DNA of 32,263 nucleotides from Candidatus Bacteroides intestinipullorum (GCA_018883785.1 JAHLFO010000124.1:1-32263), one strand, 5' to 3'; shown: positions 14,919 through 23,887, counted from the first letter of the stretch. A program made the numbers and translations. The notes: generated by a model not told the origin, from the sequence alone.

Positions 14919-15776
14919 TTATTCTTGTGAGCCTTTTCTTTCCTCAATCGCGCAGTTGGCAGGAGCCTTGATGTTTTCGTCCAGTGTTATGGAGCCGATG
15001 TGGTCTGCCACGATGTGACCCGAGGTGGGGTTTTTGATGTTGGTGATGGCGCCACGGATGTCGGCTTGCAGGGAGGAGTATTCGAAGGCACGGTCGCACG
15101 AGGGGTCGAATGTGCAGTTCTCCAATACAAGATCGTGGGCATAGCACAAAGGCTGTTCGCCAGAGATGTGGCAATTCACCAGGCGCAGGTTCTTCGAGTG
15201 CCAGCCCAAATACTCTCCGTTCAGTTCGGAATCATAGATAGTGACATTTTCCACCTCCCAAAAAGCATCTTTGGTGGTAATTTTTGCATGATGAATTTCT
15301 ACATCCTTCACGTATTGGAAAACATATTTACTATCGCTCTCCAATCCGTCCACATAGATGTTGCGGCTGAACATGAAGGGGTAGGTGCCGTCGTGAAGCT
15401 TCAGATTGTGGATGTTCAATCGGTCACAACGCCAAAACACTTCATCGGCATCATTCATTTGCACGTTTTCTATTTCTATATCGTTCATCTCGCGGAACAT
15501 TTTGGGGGCATCAATGACTGTGTCCTTCATCACCAAGTGGTCTGAATACCACAAGGCAGAGCGTCCGCCCACAGCAAAGTAGCAATTCTGAATGGTGAAC
15601 CCGTGTACGTGCCAGAAAGGATAGTTGCCTTCGAAACGGCAATTTGTGGCAACGATGTTGCTGCACTCCTTGATGGCCGATTCGCCGGCCGTGATAGTGG
15701 CGCTATCCAAGTGGACATCATGCGAGGCGAACAAAGGGCGTTCGCCTCCAAAAGTTTGGTCTTTAATGAGTTGCAT
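14919..15776 (-). CDS. DUF3737-family right-handed beta-helix protein
   Basis: 285 residues. The sequence is a run of short repeats with a strand about every 20 residues (NIVATNCRFEGNYPF, FTIQNCYFAVGGRSAL, LRLVNCHISGEQPL), the pattern of a right-handed beta-helix, and matches the DUF3737 family as I know it. No signal peptide is seen, so it is probably cytosolic. I chose MQLIKDQTFGGERPLF at 15776 because it is the family N-terminus and lies downstream of a promoter box. Its function is unknown; it is upstream of and probably co-transcribed with the MalY/PatB gene. Confidence 0.87.
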   Translation of the reverse strand: MQLIKDQTFGGERPLFASHDVHLDSATITAGESAIKECSNIVATNCRFEGNYPFWHVHGFTIQNCYFAVGGRSALWYSDHLVMKDTVIDAPKMFREMNDIEIENVQMNDADEVFWRCDRLNIHNLKLHDGTYPFMFSRNIYVDGLESDSKYVFQYVKDVEIHHAKITTKDAFWEVENVTIYDSELNGEYLGWHSKNLRLVNCHISGEQPLCYAHDLVLENCTFDPSCDRAFEYSSLQADIRGAITNIKNPTSGHIVADHIGSITLDENIKAPANCAIEERKGSQE

Positions 15777-15827
15777 AATTATAAATAATTTGTCGGATTG
15801 TACTAAATAACATCTTTTTCTTAACTG

Positions 15828-15835
15828 CAAAGATA
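15828..15835 (-). promoter_or_regulatory. Bacteroidetes -7 box (TATCTTTG) for the DUF3737-malY operon
   Basis: On the minus strand TATCTTTG (15835-15828) lies 52 nt before the ATG at 15776. The -33 element is not clear. Confidence 0.5.
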
Positions 15836-15995
15836 TATCCTTTTCAGGAAAATCTGTGTAGACGGATTACGGATGATGCAACCTTTATCACAGAAAACGC
15901 AATTATTCCCCTTTAGAAGCCGTTTTGATTTTCTAAATGAATATCCGCAAAAAAGCCGGTGATAATCCCGTAACTATGCTGTTATATCTGTTCGT

Positions 15996-16083
15996 GAAGT
16001 ACTGTACTTCACCTATTGAACTACTGTACTTCATATACTGAACTACTGTACTTCGCACATTAAATTACTGTACTTCATGACAT
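15996..16083. repeat. Tandem array of four 22-bp units around GAAGTACTGTACTTC (array D)
   Basis: Units begin at 15996, 16018, 16040 and 16062. Unit 1 holds the perfect dyad GAAGTAC-T-GTACTTC; later units keep TACTGTACTTC and lose part of the left arm. The last unit is bracketed by CTGTAC (16068-16073) and GTACAG (16090-16095). The array lies downstream of the secreted endonuclease-like gene and upstream of the DUF3737 promoter. The rest of the 15777-16140 gap holds only that promoter and AT-rich sequence. Confidence 0.88.
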
Positions 16084-16140
16084 CAGGTTGTACAGAAAAT
16101 CCGGATAAAATAGGTTTGGAATAAAATCAAAAACAGCTGC

Positions 16141-17193
16141 TTAGTATATCAGCGTAAACTCCGCATATACTGGCAGATGGTCGCTGTATCCGCCTTGGTA
16201 TTTCATGCCGTAATAGGTGCGGAAGGGCTGCATCCCGCCATACTTGGAGTCCTCTGTCAGCAAGAAAGGTGGAGCAAATACACCAGCACGGTGCTCGGCT
16301 GTGTGAAATGGAGCGTCTTGGCAGATTAGACTTCCGGATACCACGATGTGGTCCAGCCATTGCCAGGCACCTTGGTATTTGTAGGAGCCTCTGTGCTTGG
16401 ACTTGGCGGCTTGATTGGCCAGCAGGTGATAGAGGCTCTTTTCATCAGGTAAAGCCGGAGAGGGCGGGGGACATTTTGCCTGCAAGGTTTTTTGGATCAA
16501 GGGGCTGTGTGGATAGTCGTTGAAGTCTCCCATCACAATGATTTGTGCTCTCTGTCGGATGCGGAACAGACTGTCTGTGAATGTCTTGATGCATAAGGCT
16601 GCCTTTTCACGGTAAGGGGCTGATTGCTTGGCACCGCCACGACGTGAGGGAAAATGGCCGACCAACACATCCAATGTATCCCCGTTGAGCAGCAAGCCGC
16701 TGACATACAAGATGTCACGTGTGGGGCGACTGGCTTTGTGCGGCATCTCCACACGAAGGCTTTGCTGACATATCGGCTTGAAGAGGGCACGTTGGTAGAT
16801 TAGGGCCACGTCAATGCCTCGCAGGTCGTTCGACTGGGTAAGCAGGTAGCGGTAGCCATTGTTGCGTAAGGCAGAGTAGCGGGTCAGGTCTCTCAGCACA
16901 TGGTCGTTTTCCACTTCGCACAAGGCGACGAGGGCAGGTGGCGTCCATCCTCCTAAGGCCGTGATGACCCGTGCGAGATTGTCCAGCTTCTTCCGGTACT
17001 TGGCGTACGTCCAGTGCCGCGTGGCTTGGGGCAAGAACTCATAATCATCGTGCAACGAGTCGTGGCGGCAGTCGAACAAATTTTCTACATTGTAACTGGC
17101 TATGCGGAAGACCACTGTGTCTGATGCTGTTTGTGCCCGGCCGGTCAGAAGGCAGAGCAGTAGGAGTGTGGATGCCAACAGACGGAGTCTCAT
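16141..17193 (-). CDS. Secreted endonuclease/exonuclease/phosphatase-fold protein
   Basis: 350 residues with a signal peptide (MRLRLLASTLLLLCLLTGRA). The EEP-fold motifs are in order: FRIASYNVENLFD, ALCEVENDH (metal-binding Glu), DVALIYQ, VGHFPSR, IVMGDFNDYP, QWLDHIVVS and the terminal GGYSDHLPVYAEF (catalytic His). Members cleave phosphodiester bonds in nucleic acids or phospholipids/inositol phosphates; the substrate cannot be told here. The start codon overlaps the stop of the permease gene upstream (ATGA), so it is the last gene of the export operon. Confidence 0.9.
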   Translation of the reverse strand: MRLRLLASTLLLLCLLTGRAQTASDTVVFRIASYNVENLFDCRHDSLHDDYEFLPQATRHWTYAKYRKKLDNLARVITALGGWTPPALVALCEVENDHVLRDLTRYSALRNNGYRYLLTQSNDLRGIDVALIYQRALFKPICQQSLRVEMPHKASRPTRDILYVSGLLLNGDTLDVLVGHFPSRRGGAKQSAPYREKAALCIKTFTDSLFRIRQRAQIIVMGDFNDYPHSPLIQKTLQAKCPPPSPALPDEKSLYHLLANQAAKSKHRGSYKYQGAWQWLDHIVVSGSLICQDAPFHTAEHRAGVFAPPFLLTEDSKYGGMQPFRTYYGMKYQGGYSDHLPVYAEFTLIY

Positions 17194-18434
17194 GCCGGGT
17201 TTCTCTTTGCTTTATATCGTTTGTACGCTTCGATGACGTGCTTCCTGCTCATGAGTATCTGCCAACGGTATACCAAACAGGTAGTCATAAAATAGATGCC
17301 GGTTTGGAGCCATAAGGCTTGGTATTCGAAAGCCACCTCGTGTAGTGTTGCTCCCATGCTGTTGATGCGTACATAGCCATTGATGCCAAACGTGGAGGGG
17401 AAGAGGTAGGAGAAGTATTTCCAGAAAGGCGGTATTGCACTGCCCGGCCAAGAGATGCCCGATAAGAACAGCAGAGGTACGGAGGTGAAGACAAACAGCA
17501 GCATGCATGTTTCGCGGTTGCGGATGGCGATACTGGCAGTCATGCTGAAGAAAATGCAAGCTAGCAAGTAGGGCAAGCAGAACAGTGTAAGTTCGCCTGG
17601 TAAGGCAATCTGGTTCAGGCTGAACAGGCGTGGCACAACTACAAGAATGTAAACCGATACCAATGCATAGACCATCAGATAGCTCAGTCCCTTGCCAAAA
17701 ACGATGCGCAACGTGCCGTTGTAGTGTCGCTGTACGGGTACCAAGTCGCGGAAACGGTTATGTTCGCGGGCAGTACCGGCACTCAGGCCGATACCCAGTA
17801 ATAAGGTCTGCTGAATGATGAGCATCAGCACGGCGGGAATGAGGAAAGCTGCAAATCCGTTCGTGGGATTATACATGGCCACATCTTGATATACAATGGG
17901 GTAGGCGGTCAGCTCATCTTGGCGTTCGGTGGTATTTCCAGCATGGGCAATCTTGATTTCCGCATTCATGTCCAGTGACACTTCCGTGTTGGAAAGCAGC
18001 AAGGACTTGTAATACAACAGTCCGCTCATGTCGCAGTACAGGCTGACGTGCGTCTGTCGGCCTTGGGCAATGTCATCACTGAACGAAGCAGGGATGTAGA
18101 TAATACCGTATGCTTTGCGGTCCCGGAGAATCAATTTGGCTTCTTCCATGTCGGCGCAATAGGAGACGATGCGCACCTCGGGTGTGGCGTCCACACGGCG
18201 CAGGTAGTCGCGGCTCGACGCCGTGCGGCTGTTGTCTACCACGGCAGTGGGCACATCGCGCAAGGTCTCGTTGGTGTAAATAAAGGAGTATATCAGCGGA
18301 TACACCAAGGGAACAAGCACAAAGAAGATCAGTACACCTTGGTCGCGAAAGGTGTTGCGAAACTCCTGCTTCCAGATGTAGAAGAGATCGTGTATCCCTT
18401 GTATCACTCGTTGTTTGAAATTCAGGCTTTTCAT
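17190..18434 (-). CDS. ABC-2 type permease (second of a pair)
   Basis: 414 residues. One N-terminal transmembrane helix (GVLIFFVLVPLVYPLIYSFIY, about 33-53), a large extracytoplasmic domain (about 55-215), then five hydrophobic helices, the layout of YbhS/YbhR/YhhJ-type ABC-2 permeases. The family's typical SGISWP segment is present (FLSGISWPGSAIPPFW). It lies one base from the preceding permease gene, so the two probably form a heterodimer. The nucleotide-binding subunit is not encoded here. Confidence 0.9.
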   Translation of the reverse strand: MKSLNFKQRVIQGIHDLFYIWKQEFRNTFRDQGVLIFFVLVPLVYPLIYSFIYTNETLRDVPTAVVDNSRTASSRDYLRRVDATPEVRIVSYCADMEEAKLILRDRKAYGIIYIPASFSDDIAQGRQTHVSLYCDMSGLLYYKSLLLSNTEVSLDMNAEIKIAHAGNTTERQDELTAYPIVYQDVAMYNPTNGFAAFLIPAVLMLIIQQTLLLGIGLSAGTAREHNRFRDLVPVQRHYNGTLRIVFGKGLSYLMVYALVSVYILVVVPRLFSLNQIALPGELTLFCLPYLLACIFFSMTASIAIRNRETCMLLFVFTSVPLLFLSGISWPGSAIPPFWKYFSYLFPSTFGINGYVRINSMGATLHEVAFEYQALWLQTGIYFMTTCLVYRWQILMSRKHVIEAYKRYKAKRNPA

Positions 18435-18435
18435 T

Positions 18436-19614
18436 TCAAGGAATATATTTATAGTAAATCAAGGCCCCTTTCAGCCGGGGAGCAACTAAGAAAGGAAGCA
18501 GCATGAAGAGCAACAGTGCCACATAGTTGGTCCACGAATAAATCATGGGATAGCCATTGAGGGCTTGGTCCACATAGATGAGGAAATAGTGGCGTAGTGG
18601 GAAGAGGTTGGCCAATGCTTGCAAGGTGGGGTGCATCCCCATCAGCGGAAATGACAGGCCGCACATGGAGAATGAGAGGACGCCCCATAACGAAGCAAAA
18701 CTCAGTCCAAGGCGCAAGGTTGGCAATATTCCTATCATCAGGATGCCCATTCCTTGTGAGGCCAGCACCAAGCAGAGAGTAGCCAGTAGCATTGGGCCGA
18801 TGCCGCTGTTGCAGGGGAAGTGCAAGAAGCCGTAGAGATATACATTATACAATATACCCATCAGGAAGAAGATAGCCGTGTGCGGAAGCAGTTTCCCTGC
18901 CAAGGAAATCCAGATTGAGTTGTGGCCCATCCGGAGCCACTGGCGTGCCGTGCGTTCCTTGATTTCTACACCGATGGAAAAGACGGTTACCATGAAGATG
19001 AGGAGCATTAGCACACCCGGTGCAAAGGTATTGTTCAGGTAGACGGAATAGTTCAGCCATGGGTTCTGAAGCGGGTGAGTGTCGATGATGATGGGTTGCA
19101 GATAGGCCATGGCTTGGTCATCTGTGGCTCCCTTGGCCAGCAGGGTGGCTTGTACGACAGCACCGGAAGCTAGTTCGCTCATGGTCTTCATATCCTTGAA
19201 GAGCAAAGAACCGGCAATGAGCAGTGTGTTGTTGGTGTAGAACGAGACGGTTGGACAGCGTTGGGCTTGTGCTTCGGCCGTGGTACCTTCGGGGATGTAG
19301 TAGAATCCATAGATTTCTCTCCGCTGCATGGCTTCTCGGGCTTCATTAAAAGCGGGATAGTGAGCTACTACCTTGCTTTGCTGGAAAGCATCGAGGGTAC
19401 GCACTAGCTGGCGGGTTGTGGAAGTCTGGTCTTGGTCTACAATGCCCACAGGCATATCCTGAGGCAATCCGGAGCCCATCAGCGTGGTGAAGAATATATA
19501 GCAGAATAAGGGTGCTCCTACCATGCTGAATAGGTAGAGCGGTCGCGAAACGAGGCGGCGGCATTCGCGCTTCACCACGTTCCATAGGGCTATATATTTT
19601 CGTTCAGCACTCAT
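18436..19614 (-). CDS. ABC-2 type permease (first of a pair)
   Basis: 392 residues with the same plan as its neighbour: an N-terminal helix (LYLFSMVGAPLFCYIFFTTLM), an external domain (about 50-200), and a five-helix C-terminal bundle, with SFPLMGMHPTLQALANLFPLRHYF near the end. Starts 1 nt after the HlyD gene and ends 1 nt before the second permease. It belongs to the drug/polymer exporter branch with a long extracytoplasmic domain that works with a HlyD adaptor and TolC. Confidence 0.9.
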   Translation of the reverse strand: MSAERKYIALWNVVKRECRRLVSRPLYLFSMVGAPLFCYIFFTTLMGSGLPQDMPVGIVDQDQTSTTRQLVRTLDAFQQSKVVAHYPAFNEAREAMQRREIYGFYYIPEGTTAEAQAQRCPTVSFYTNNTLLIAGSLLFKDMKTMSELASGAVVQATLLAKGATDDQAMAYLQPIIIDTHPLQNPWLNYSVYLNNTFAPGVLMLLIFMVTVFSIGVEIKERTARQWLRMGHNSIWISLAGKLLPHTAIFFLMGILYNVYLYGFLHFPCNSGIGPMLLATLCLVLASQGMGILMIGILPTLRLGLSFASLWGVLSFSMCGLSFPLMGMHPTLQALANLFPLRHYFLIYVDQALNGYPMIYSWTNYVALLLFMLLPFLVAPRLKGALIYYKYIP

Positions 19615-19615
19615 G

Positions 19616-20602
19616 TCATTTCTTCAATATTACACTCATGCCGGGGCGCAGACCTTCCACTTTCTCTTGCGGAGTGGCTCTCACCTCGAAGGTTTTCAGG
19701 TCGAATTGTCCTGTGGTTTTTGTAGCTTTCCAAGCGGCATACGTGCCCAAGTCTTTCATATAATATACTTTCAGGCGGATGTTACGATCCAGTGCAGGGA
19801 TAAAGGCTTCGAATACGCTATTCATGCCCAGACCTTGCAACAGATCCTCACGCACATTGAATGTGACCCACATGTCTTCCATGACGGCCACGTTCATGAT
19901 GGGAGCACCTGTACCCACCAGTTCGCCCACCTTGGGGAATATCTCGGATACCTCTCCGGCGGTTTGTGCGGTTAGTATGGTTTCTTGGATATATGATTCT
20001 ACTTCAGCCACAGCACCTTTGGCACGTTCTACCAAGGCGGCTGCGGCGACTTTATCTTCGCGTTCGGCACCGTTGCGTGCCATGTCATATTGGGCTTTGG
20101 CGGCTTTCTCAGTGGCCTTGGCTGCATCGCGCTGAGCAGTGACTTCGTCCAGCTTTTGGGCAGACATCACGCCCTGATCGTGTAGGTTCTTGACACGCTT
20201 GTATGATTTCTCGGCTATAGTCAAGCCGGCCAGCGCCTTCTGCCACATCTCATAGGCAGCCTGTACCTGTTCGTGGCGGGCACCTTTCAATGCTTTCTCA
20301 TTTTGAGCTTGTGCGGCAGCTTCGGCGGCACGTGCCTGCTCCAGTTTGGCTTGCACGTCAGGTGCCTCCAGAATGGCTAGCGTATCACCGGCTTGTACGG
20401 TTTCTCCTTCTTTTACTCGGAACTCCAGAATTCGTCCTGGTACCTTGCTGGATACGCGATACTCGGTCACTTCGGCTTGTCCCTGTACGATTTCCGGACC
20501 TTTGCGCAACATGAAGAATCCGACGAGGGCCACGATGGCTACAATCCCCAGCAACGTGAGGAAAGCCAATAGCATATTGCTGTTTTGTGATTTCAGGTTC
20601 AT
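19616..20602 (-). CDS. HlyD-family periplasmic adaptor (membrane fusion protein)
   Basis: 328 residues. A membrane anchor (about 10-31) is followed by a lipoyl-like half-motif (VSSKVPGRILEFRVKEGETVQAGDTLAILEAP), a long coiled coil (about 85-220, rich in Ala, Glu, Lys and Gln), the second half-motif and a beta-barrel ending in GLRPGMSVILKK. This links inner-membrane permeases to the TolC protein encoded just upstream. The spacing is 25 nt from tolC and 1 nt to the permease gene. Confidence 0.93.
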   Translation of the reverse strand: MNLKSQNSNMLLAFLTLLGIVAIVALVGFFMLRKGPEIVQGQAEVTEYRVSSKVPGRILEFRVKEGETVQAGDTLAILEAPDVQAKLEQARAAEAAAQAQNEKALKGARHEQVQAAYEMWQKALAGLTIAEKSYKRVKNLHDQGVMSAQKLDEVTAQRDAAKATEKAAKAQYDMARNGAEREDKVAAAALVERAKGAVAEVESYIQETILTAQTAGEVSEIFPKVGELVGTGAPIMNVAVMEDMWVTFNVREDLLQGLGMNSVFEAFIPALDRNIRLKVYYMKDLGTYAAWKATKTTGQFDLKTFEVRATPQEKVEGLRPGMSVILKK

Positions 20603-20627
20603 TATTCTAATGCTTAATGGTTAATGC

Positions 20628-22094
20628 TTACTTATCAATTGTCAACTGTCCCATCGCCTTCTTCAGGTAGATTTCTGTCAGTTTCACGTCAATCTGGGCA
20701 TCTATCTTTTCCGATTGGGCGGAGAGCCAAGCGGTATGGGCTTCCAGGACATTGCTGGCGGGGATGACCCCTTCTTCAAAGCCCAAGGTGGCATAGCGTA
20801 GGTTTTCATTGGCTTTCTCCAGGTTCTTTTCGGCCATGATTAGTTTCTTGGCAGCTTCGTTCACTTGGAAAGCCGACTGGTTGACTTGTAGCTCAATCTT
20901 CTCGCGGGCATCTTGGAGTTGGTATTGAGCAATGCGAGCTTCGGATTTGGCAGCCTTGACCTTATAGATACCTTCGCCCCAATGCCAGATGGGCAAGGAG
21001 ACGGTGACGCCCAAGTTCCACATGCCTTTGAATTTTTTCTCGAAGCTGTTGAATACGGAAGGGTTGGTACCCATGAATCCACCTATCAGTGCTATAGAAG
21101 GCAGGTAGTCTGCACGGACAAGGTTCACTTTTTGCCGATAGATATCGGAGGCTAGTTCCAAACTGCGTATTTCCGGCCGATTGGCATAGACGGCATTCAG
21201 GTCGATTGCACGTGTGGGTACCGCCGAGGGGTGGAGGTCTGCTTCTGTCTCATCCTTCAAAGTGATGGGGGAGGTCAGGTCGAGTCCGCACAGTTGGCAA
21301 AGTAGCATCCGTGAGAGAGTCAGTCCGTCATCCACCTTAGTTAAAGTCATTTCGGCTTCGTTTACTTTCACTTTCACGGAAAGTCCGTCTGCTTTTGTGG
21401 CCACGCCTTCGGCAATCATTTTGTCGACATCACTTTCCAGCTTTTGGAGCAACGCCAGATAGCCTTCGGCCAATTTCTTTTTGTTGGCCAGAGACACCAC
21501 TTGCCAATAGGCTTGGTCTGTGCTGAGGATAAGTTCCTGCATGCCGGTGTGGTGTTGTTGGCGAGCCAGTTCTTCGGCATATTGTGTGATTTTGTTGTAA
21601 GCACGGATCTTGCCGCCCATGTAGAGGGGTTGGGTCAGGGTCAAGGCACCGGCATACATGTTTCGTGTGTCGGTGCGAAAAGCATCTACCAAAGCACTTC
21701 CGGCACTGTTCAATGAGCCAGTCAGGCTTTCTCCCAAGGCCGAGAGCGTGCCGCCTAGTTCGGGATAGCGTTGGGCTATCATCTGTGCGGCTTGTTGCAA
21801 GGGTGTGCCTAGGCTGGTGCCCAATCCGGACAGCGCACCTTTCTGGGCATCGCTTAGCAAAGATAGTTCGCGATTGCTATGCAGGTAGCCTCCAGCTGCC
21901 GATAGTTTGGGCAGGAAGTTGGCAAAAGCCGCTCTCTGTTGGTAATGGGCGGCATTGATTTTCTCGCGGCTGATCAGCAAGTCCTTGTTATGGGCAATGG
22001 CCAAGGCGCGGCAACTGTCCAGGCTAAGGGTGGTCTGCGCCATGACGGGCCATAAGACACAAGCCAGGCTGATGATGCAAAAGAATCTTTTCAT
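20628..22094 (-). CDS. TolC-family outer membrane efflux protein (export operon)
   Basis: 488 residues with a signal peptide (MKRFFCIISLACVLWPVMAQ). OEP repeats are visible: TLSLDSCRALAIAHNKDLLISREKINAAHYQQ, ALTLTQPLYMGGKIRAYNK, RPEIRSLELASDIYRQKVNLVRADYLPS and VTVSLPIWHWGEGIYKVKAAKSEARIAQYQ. It carries an unusual Leu/Ser/Gly-rich insert (about residues 80-130). The start at 22094 gives a standard signal peptide; an in-frame ATG at 22112 adds six residues. First gene of a five-gene operon TolC-HlyD-permease-permease-EEP. Confidence 0.93.
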   Translation of the reverse strand: MKRFFCIISLACVLWPVMAQTTLSLDSCRALAIAHNKDLLISREKINAAHYQQRAAFANFLPKLSAAGGYLHSNRELSLLSDAQKGALSGLGTSLGTPLQQAAQMIAQRYPELGGTLSALGESLTGSLNSAGSALVDAFRTDTRNMYAGALTLTQPLYMGGKIRAYNKITQYAEELARQQHHTGMQELILSTDQAYWQVVSLANKKKLAEGYLALLQKLESDVDKMIAEGVATKADGLSVKVKVNEAEMTLTKVDDGLTLSRMLLCQLCGLDLTSPITLKDETEADLHPSAVPTRAIDLNAVYANRPEIRSLELASDIYRQKVNLVRADYLPSIALIGGFMGTNPSVFNSFEKKFKGMWNLGVTVSLPIWHWGEGIYKVKAAKSEARIAQYQLQDAREKIELQVNQSAFQVNEAAKKLIMAEKNLEKANENLRYATLGFEEGVIPASNVLEAHTAWLSAQSEKIDAQIDVKLTEIYLKKAMGQLTIDK

Positions 22095-22129
22095 TGGTTT
22101 CAATAACGACATTTACCCCTATAAACAAA

Positions 22130-22156
22130 GCTGCCCGTGAATTGTTCTCGGGCAGC
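22130..22156 (-). terminator. Hairpin, probable terminator of the coiled-coil gene
   Basis: GCTGCCCG (22130-22137) pairs perfectly with CGGGCAGC (22149-22156), loop 11 nt. On the minus strand it follows the stop of the gene ending at 22174 and is trailed by TTTGTTTAT, a weak U-run. It precedes the tolC start. Confidence 0.6.
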
Positions 22157-22173
22157 GGTAAAAAAAGGAATTT

Positions 22174-23055
22174 TTAATCTAGCGTGAAGTCTCCTGTCCC
22201 TATTAGGTTGCCGTCCGCAAAGATGTCTATGCGGTAGTTTCCAGCGTAGAGATACTCCTCCACATCCCAATAGACCGTGACTGGCTGCTCCTCGCCATTA
22301 TATTCGATGTACTTCTTGATGGAGTAGCGTAATTCGCGGTTCTCATAGGGGAAGACGTCCGATGCGTTTTTGGACAATACATCATTGTCTGGCTTCAGGA
22401 TGCGGACGTAGAGGGTGCGTTCGCCGGTCTCGGCAGTAATGTTTTTGCTGATGGTGAAGTCTATTTTCAGTTTGACGATGTTCTTGATGCGTTTTGTCTT
22501 CTTGCTTCGCTTGTTCAGAGGCGTCACTTGGATGGCTGTAGCGTCTAACTGGGCAGCTAAGGTAACCTTCTGGTTCAGGGCTTTCTTCTCCTGGGAGAGG
22601 TTGTTGATGGTGGCAGAGGCTGTGTTGTACTTCTTCGTCACATCAGCGATGATCTCGCGTTGCTCGGCAGTAAGGCGGTTCAGGGAGTCTATCTGGTTGA
22701 TGTAGCCGATCATGACTTTGCGTAGCGTGGCCAGTTCGTTGCGCAGGCGACGGATTTCCCGGGCATTGGTGCTTTTCACCGTGCGCAACTCTTCCAGCAG
22801 GCGTTGCGTCTTTAGTTGTTCCTGCTCCAGCAAGACGGACAGGGAGTCGTTGGAGACAGTCAGCTTCAGCTCGTCATATTGTTTGGCGAAAGTGGTGTAT
22901 TGGTTTTCCAAGTCTTCCTTTTCCAACTCAAATTCTTGGGTCAACTCGCGATTCACTTTCTTCTCAGATACCAGGAGAGCAGTGACGCCTATCAATAGCA
23001 GGACAAGGATGCCGCCGATGATCAAGGGTAATTTGTTTTTGTTTGTAATTGTCAT
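22174..23055 (-). CDS. Membrane-anchored coiled-coil protein of unknown function
   Basis: 293 residues. A short cytoplasmic N-terminus, one transmembrane helix (LPLIIGGILVLLLIGVTALLV, about 9-29), a long coiled coil (about 30-165, heptad-like Leu with Glu, Lys and Arg), then a basic linker (NKRSKKTKRIK) and a C-terminal domain of about 100 residues with beta-sandwich-like strands. I do not recognise the family. The stop of the DUF4369 lipoprotein gene upstream is 41 nt before this start, so the two are probably co-transcribed. Confidence 0.8.
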   Translation of the reverse strand: MTITNKNKLPLIIGGILVLLLIGVTALLVSEKKVNRELTQEFELEKEDLENQYTTFAKQYDELKLTVSNDSLSVLLEQEQLKTQRLLEELRTVKSTNAREIRRLRNELATLRKVMIGYINQIDSLNRLTAEQREIIADVTKKYNTASATINNLSQEKKALNQKVTLAAQLDATAIQVTPLNKRSKKTKRIKNIVKLKIDFTISKNITAETGERTLYVRILKPDNDVLSKNASDVFPYENRELRYSIKKYIEYNGEEQPVTVYWDVEEYLYAGNYRIDIFADGNLIGTGDFTLD

Positions 23056-23096
23056 GGTTGAAATCGTTTTGATGAACTTGTGCGTATAGTAAGTAA

Positions 23097-23840
23097 TTAG
23101 TTGTTAGCGGCCATATTTTCCTGAAGGCGTTTGTGCTCTTCAATCAACTTCATATTCTCCTTGGCTTTGGTAAGGAAGTCCTTGACTAAGGGATCTTCCT
23201 TAAAGGCCGTTGGGGCGGTGCGCATGATGTCCTCTATCTGTGGGGTCATGAGCGGGTAGGGCATCGTGCTGCACATCATCATGAACACGCTGGGACCCAG
23301 TACGTTCTCATAGTTGTCCGTGATGAACTGCTTGGTATAGTCGTCCATTTCCTGGAGTTTTTGTTCGCTTTCTTGCTTCAGGTCGTCGTGGATGTCGTCG
23401 ATGTTGGTGCCATCCAATACCATACGTGCCTCCTTCCGCTCCAGCTCCTCGATGTAGAGGTTCAGTTCGTTGCGCTTCTGGATGAATTTGTAGAGCTTGT
23501 CGTTCAGTGGGGTGCCTTGGGCCTCCAGGCTGGTGGGCGTGATGGAGACTTTAATCCTCCCGCTTTCCAGGACCAGCGGCATGATGCTTTCCCCGTTCAT
23601 GTAGAGCGTCACCATGCGCACCGAGTCGGCAGGGCCCTTCATCTTGAACGTGCCATGCAGGACTTCAGCCGAATCAATAGGCACCCAGACGCCGTCTTGC
23701 AGCATTTTCAGGTAGAGTACTTTTCCGTCCAGATTGATGACGGAAGAATTGCCTTCCACACGGTATTTGCTGCTGCACGATGCGAAGAACACGGCCAGCA
23801 ACAAGAGAGGACATAGTGTGTTCACACGTATTCTATTCAT
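23097..23840 (-). CDS. DUF4369-domain lipoprotein
   Basis: 247 residues. The lipoprotein signal ends in LAVFFAS with Cys at about residue 22. The N-terminal half matches DUF4369 (strands such as VINLDGKVLYLKMLQDGVW and GTFKMKGPADSVRMVTLYM); this domain often precedes a thioredoxin-like domain in Bacteroides proteins. Here the thioredoxin part is missing and the second half is alpha-helical (LNLYIEELERKEARMVLDG and onward), rich in charged residues. The start at 23840 (MNRIRVNTLCPLLLL) is favoured; ATGs at 23849 and 23882 would add residues upstream of the signal peptide. Confidence 0.83.
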   Translation of the reverse strand: MNRIRVNTLCPLLLLAVFFASCSSKYRVEGNSSVINLDGKVLYLKMLQDGVWVPIDSAEVLHGTFKMKGPADSVRMVTLYMNGESIMPLVLESGRIKVSITPTSLEAQGTPLNDKLYKFIQKRNELNLYIEELERKEARMVLDGTNIDDIHDDLKQESEQKLQEMDDYTKQFITDNYENVLGPSVFMMMCSTMPYPLMTPQIEDIMRTAPTAFKEDPLVKDFLTKAKENMKLIEEHKRLQENMAANN

Positions 23841-23879
23841 ATAGAGCATATAGAAGCATGTTTTAGGAATAAACCGCGG

Positions 23880-23887
23880 CAAAGGTA
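23880..23887 (-). promoter_or_regulatory. Bacteroidetes -7 box (TACCTTTG) for the DUF4369 operon
   Basis: On the minus strand TACCTTTG (23887-23880) lies 39 nt before the ATG at 23840. The -33 element is weak (TTTA-like). Confidence 0.55.
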
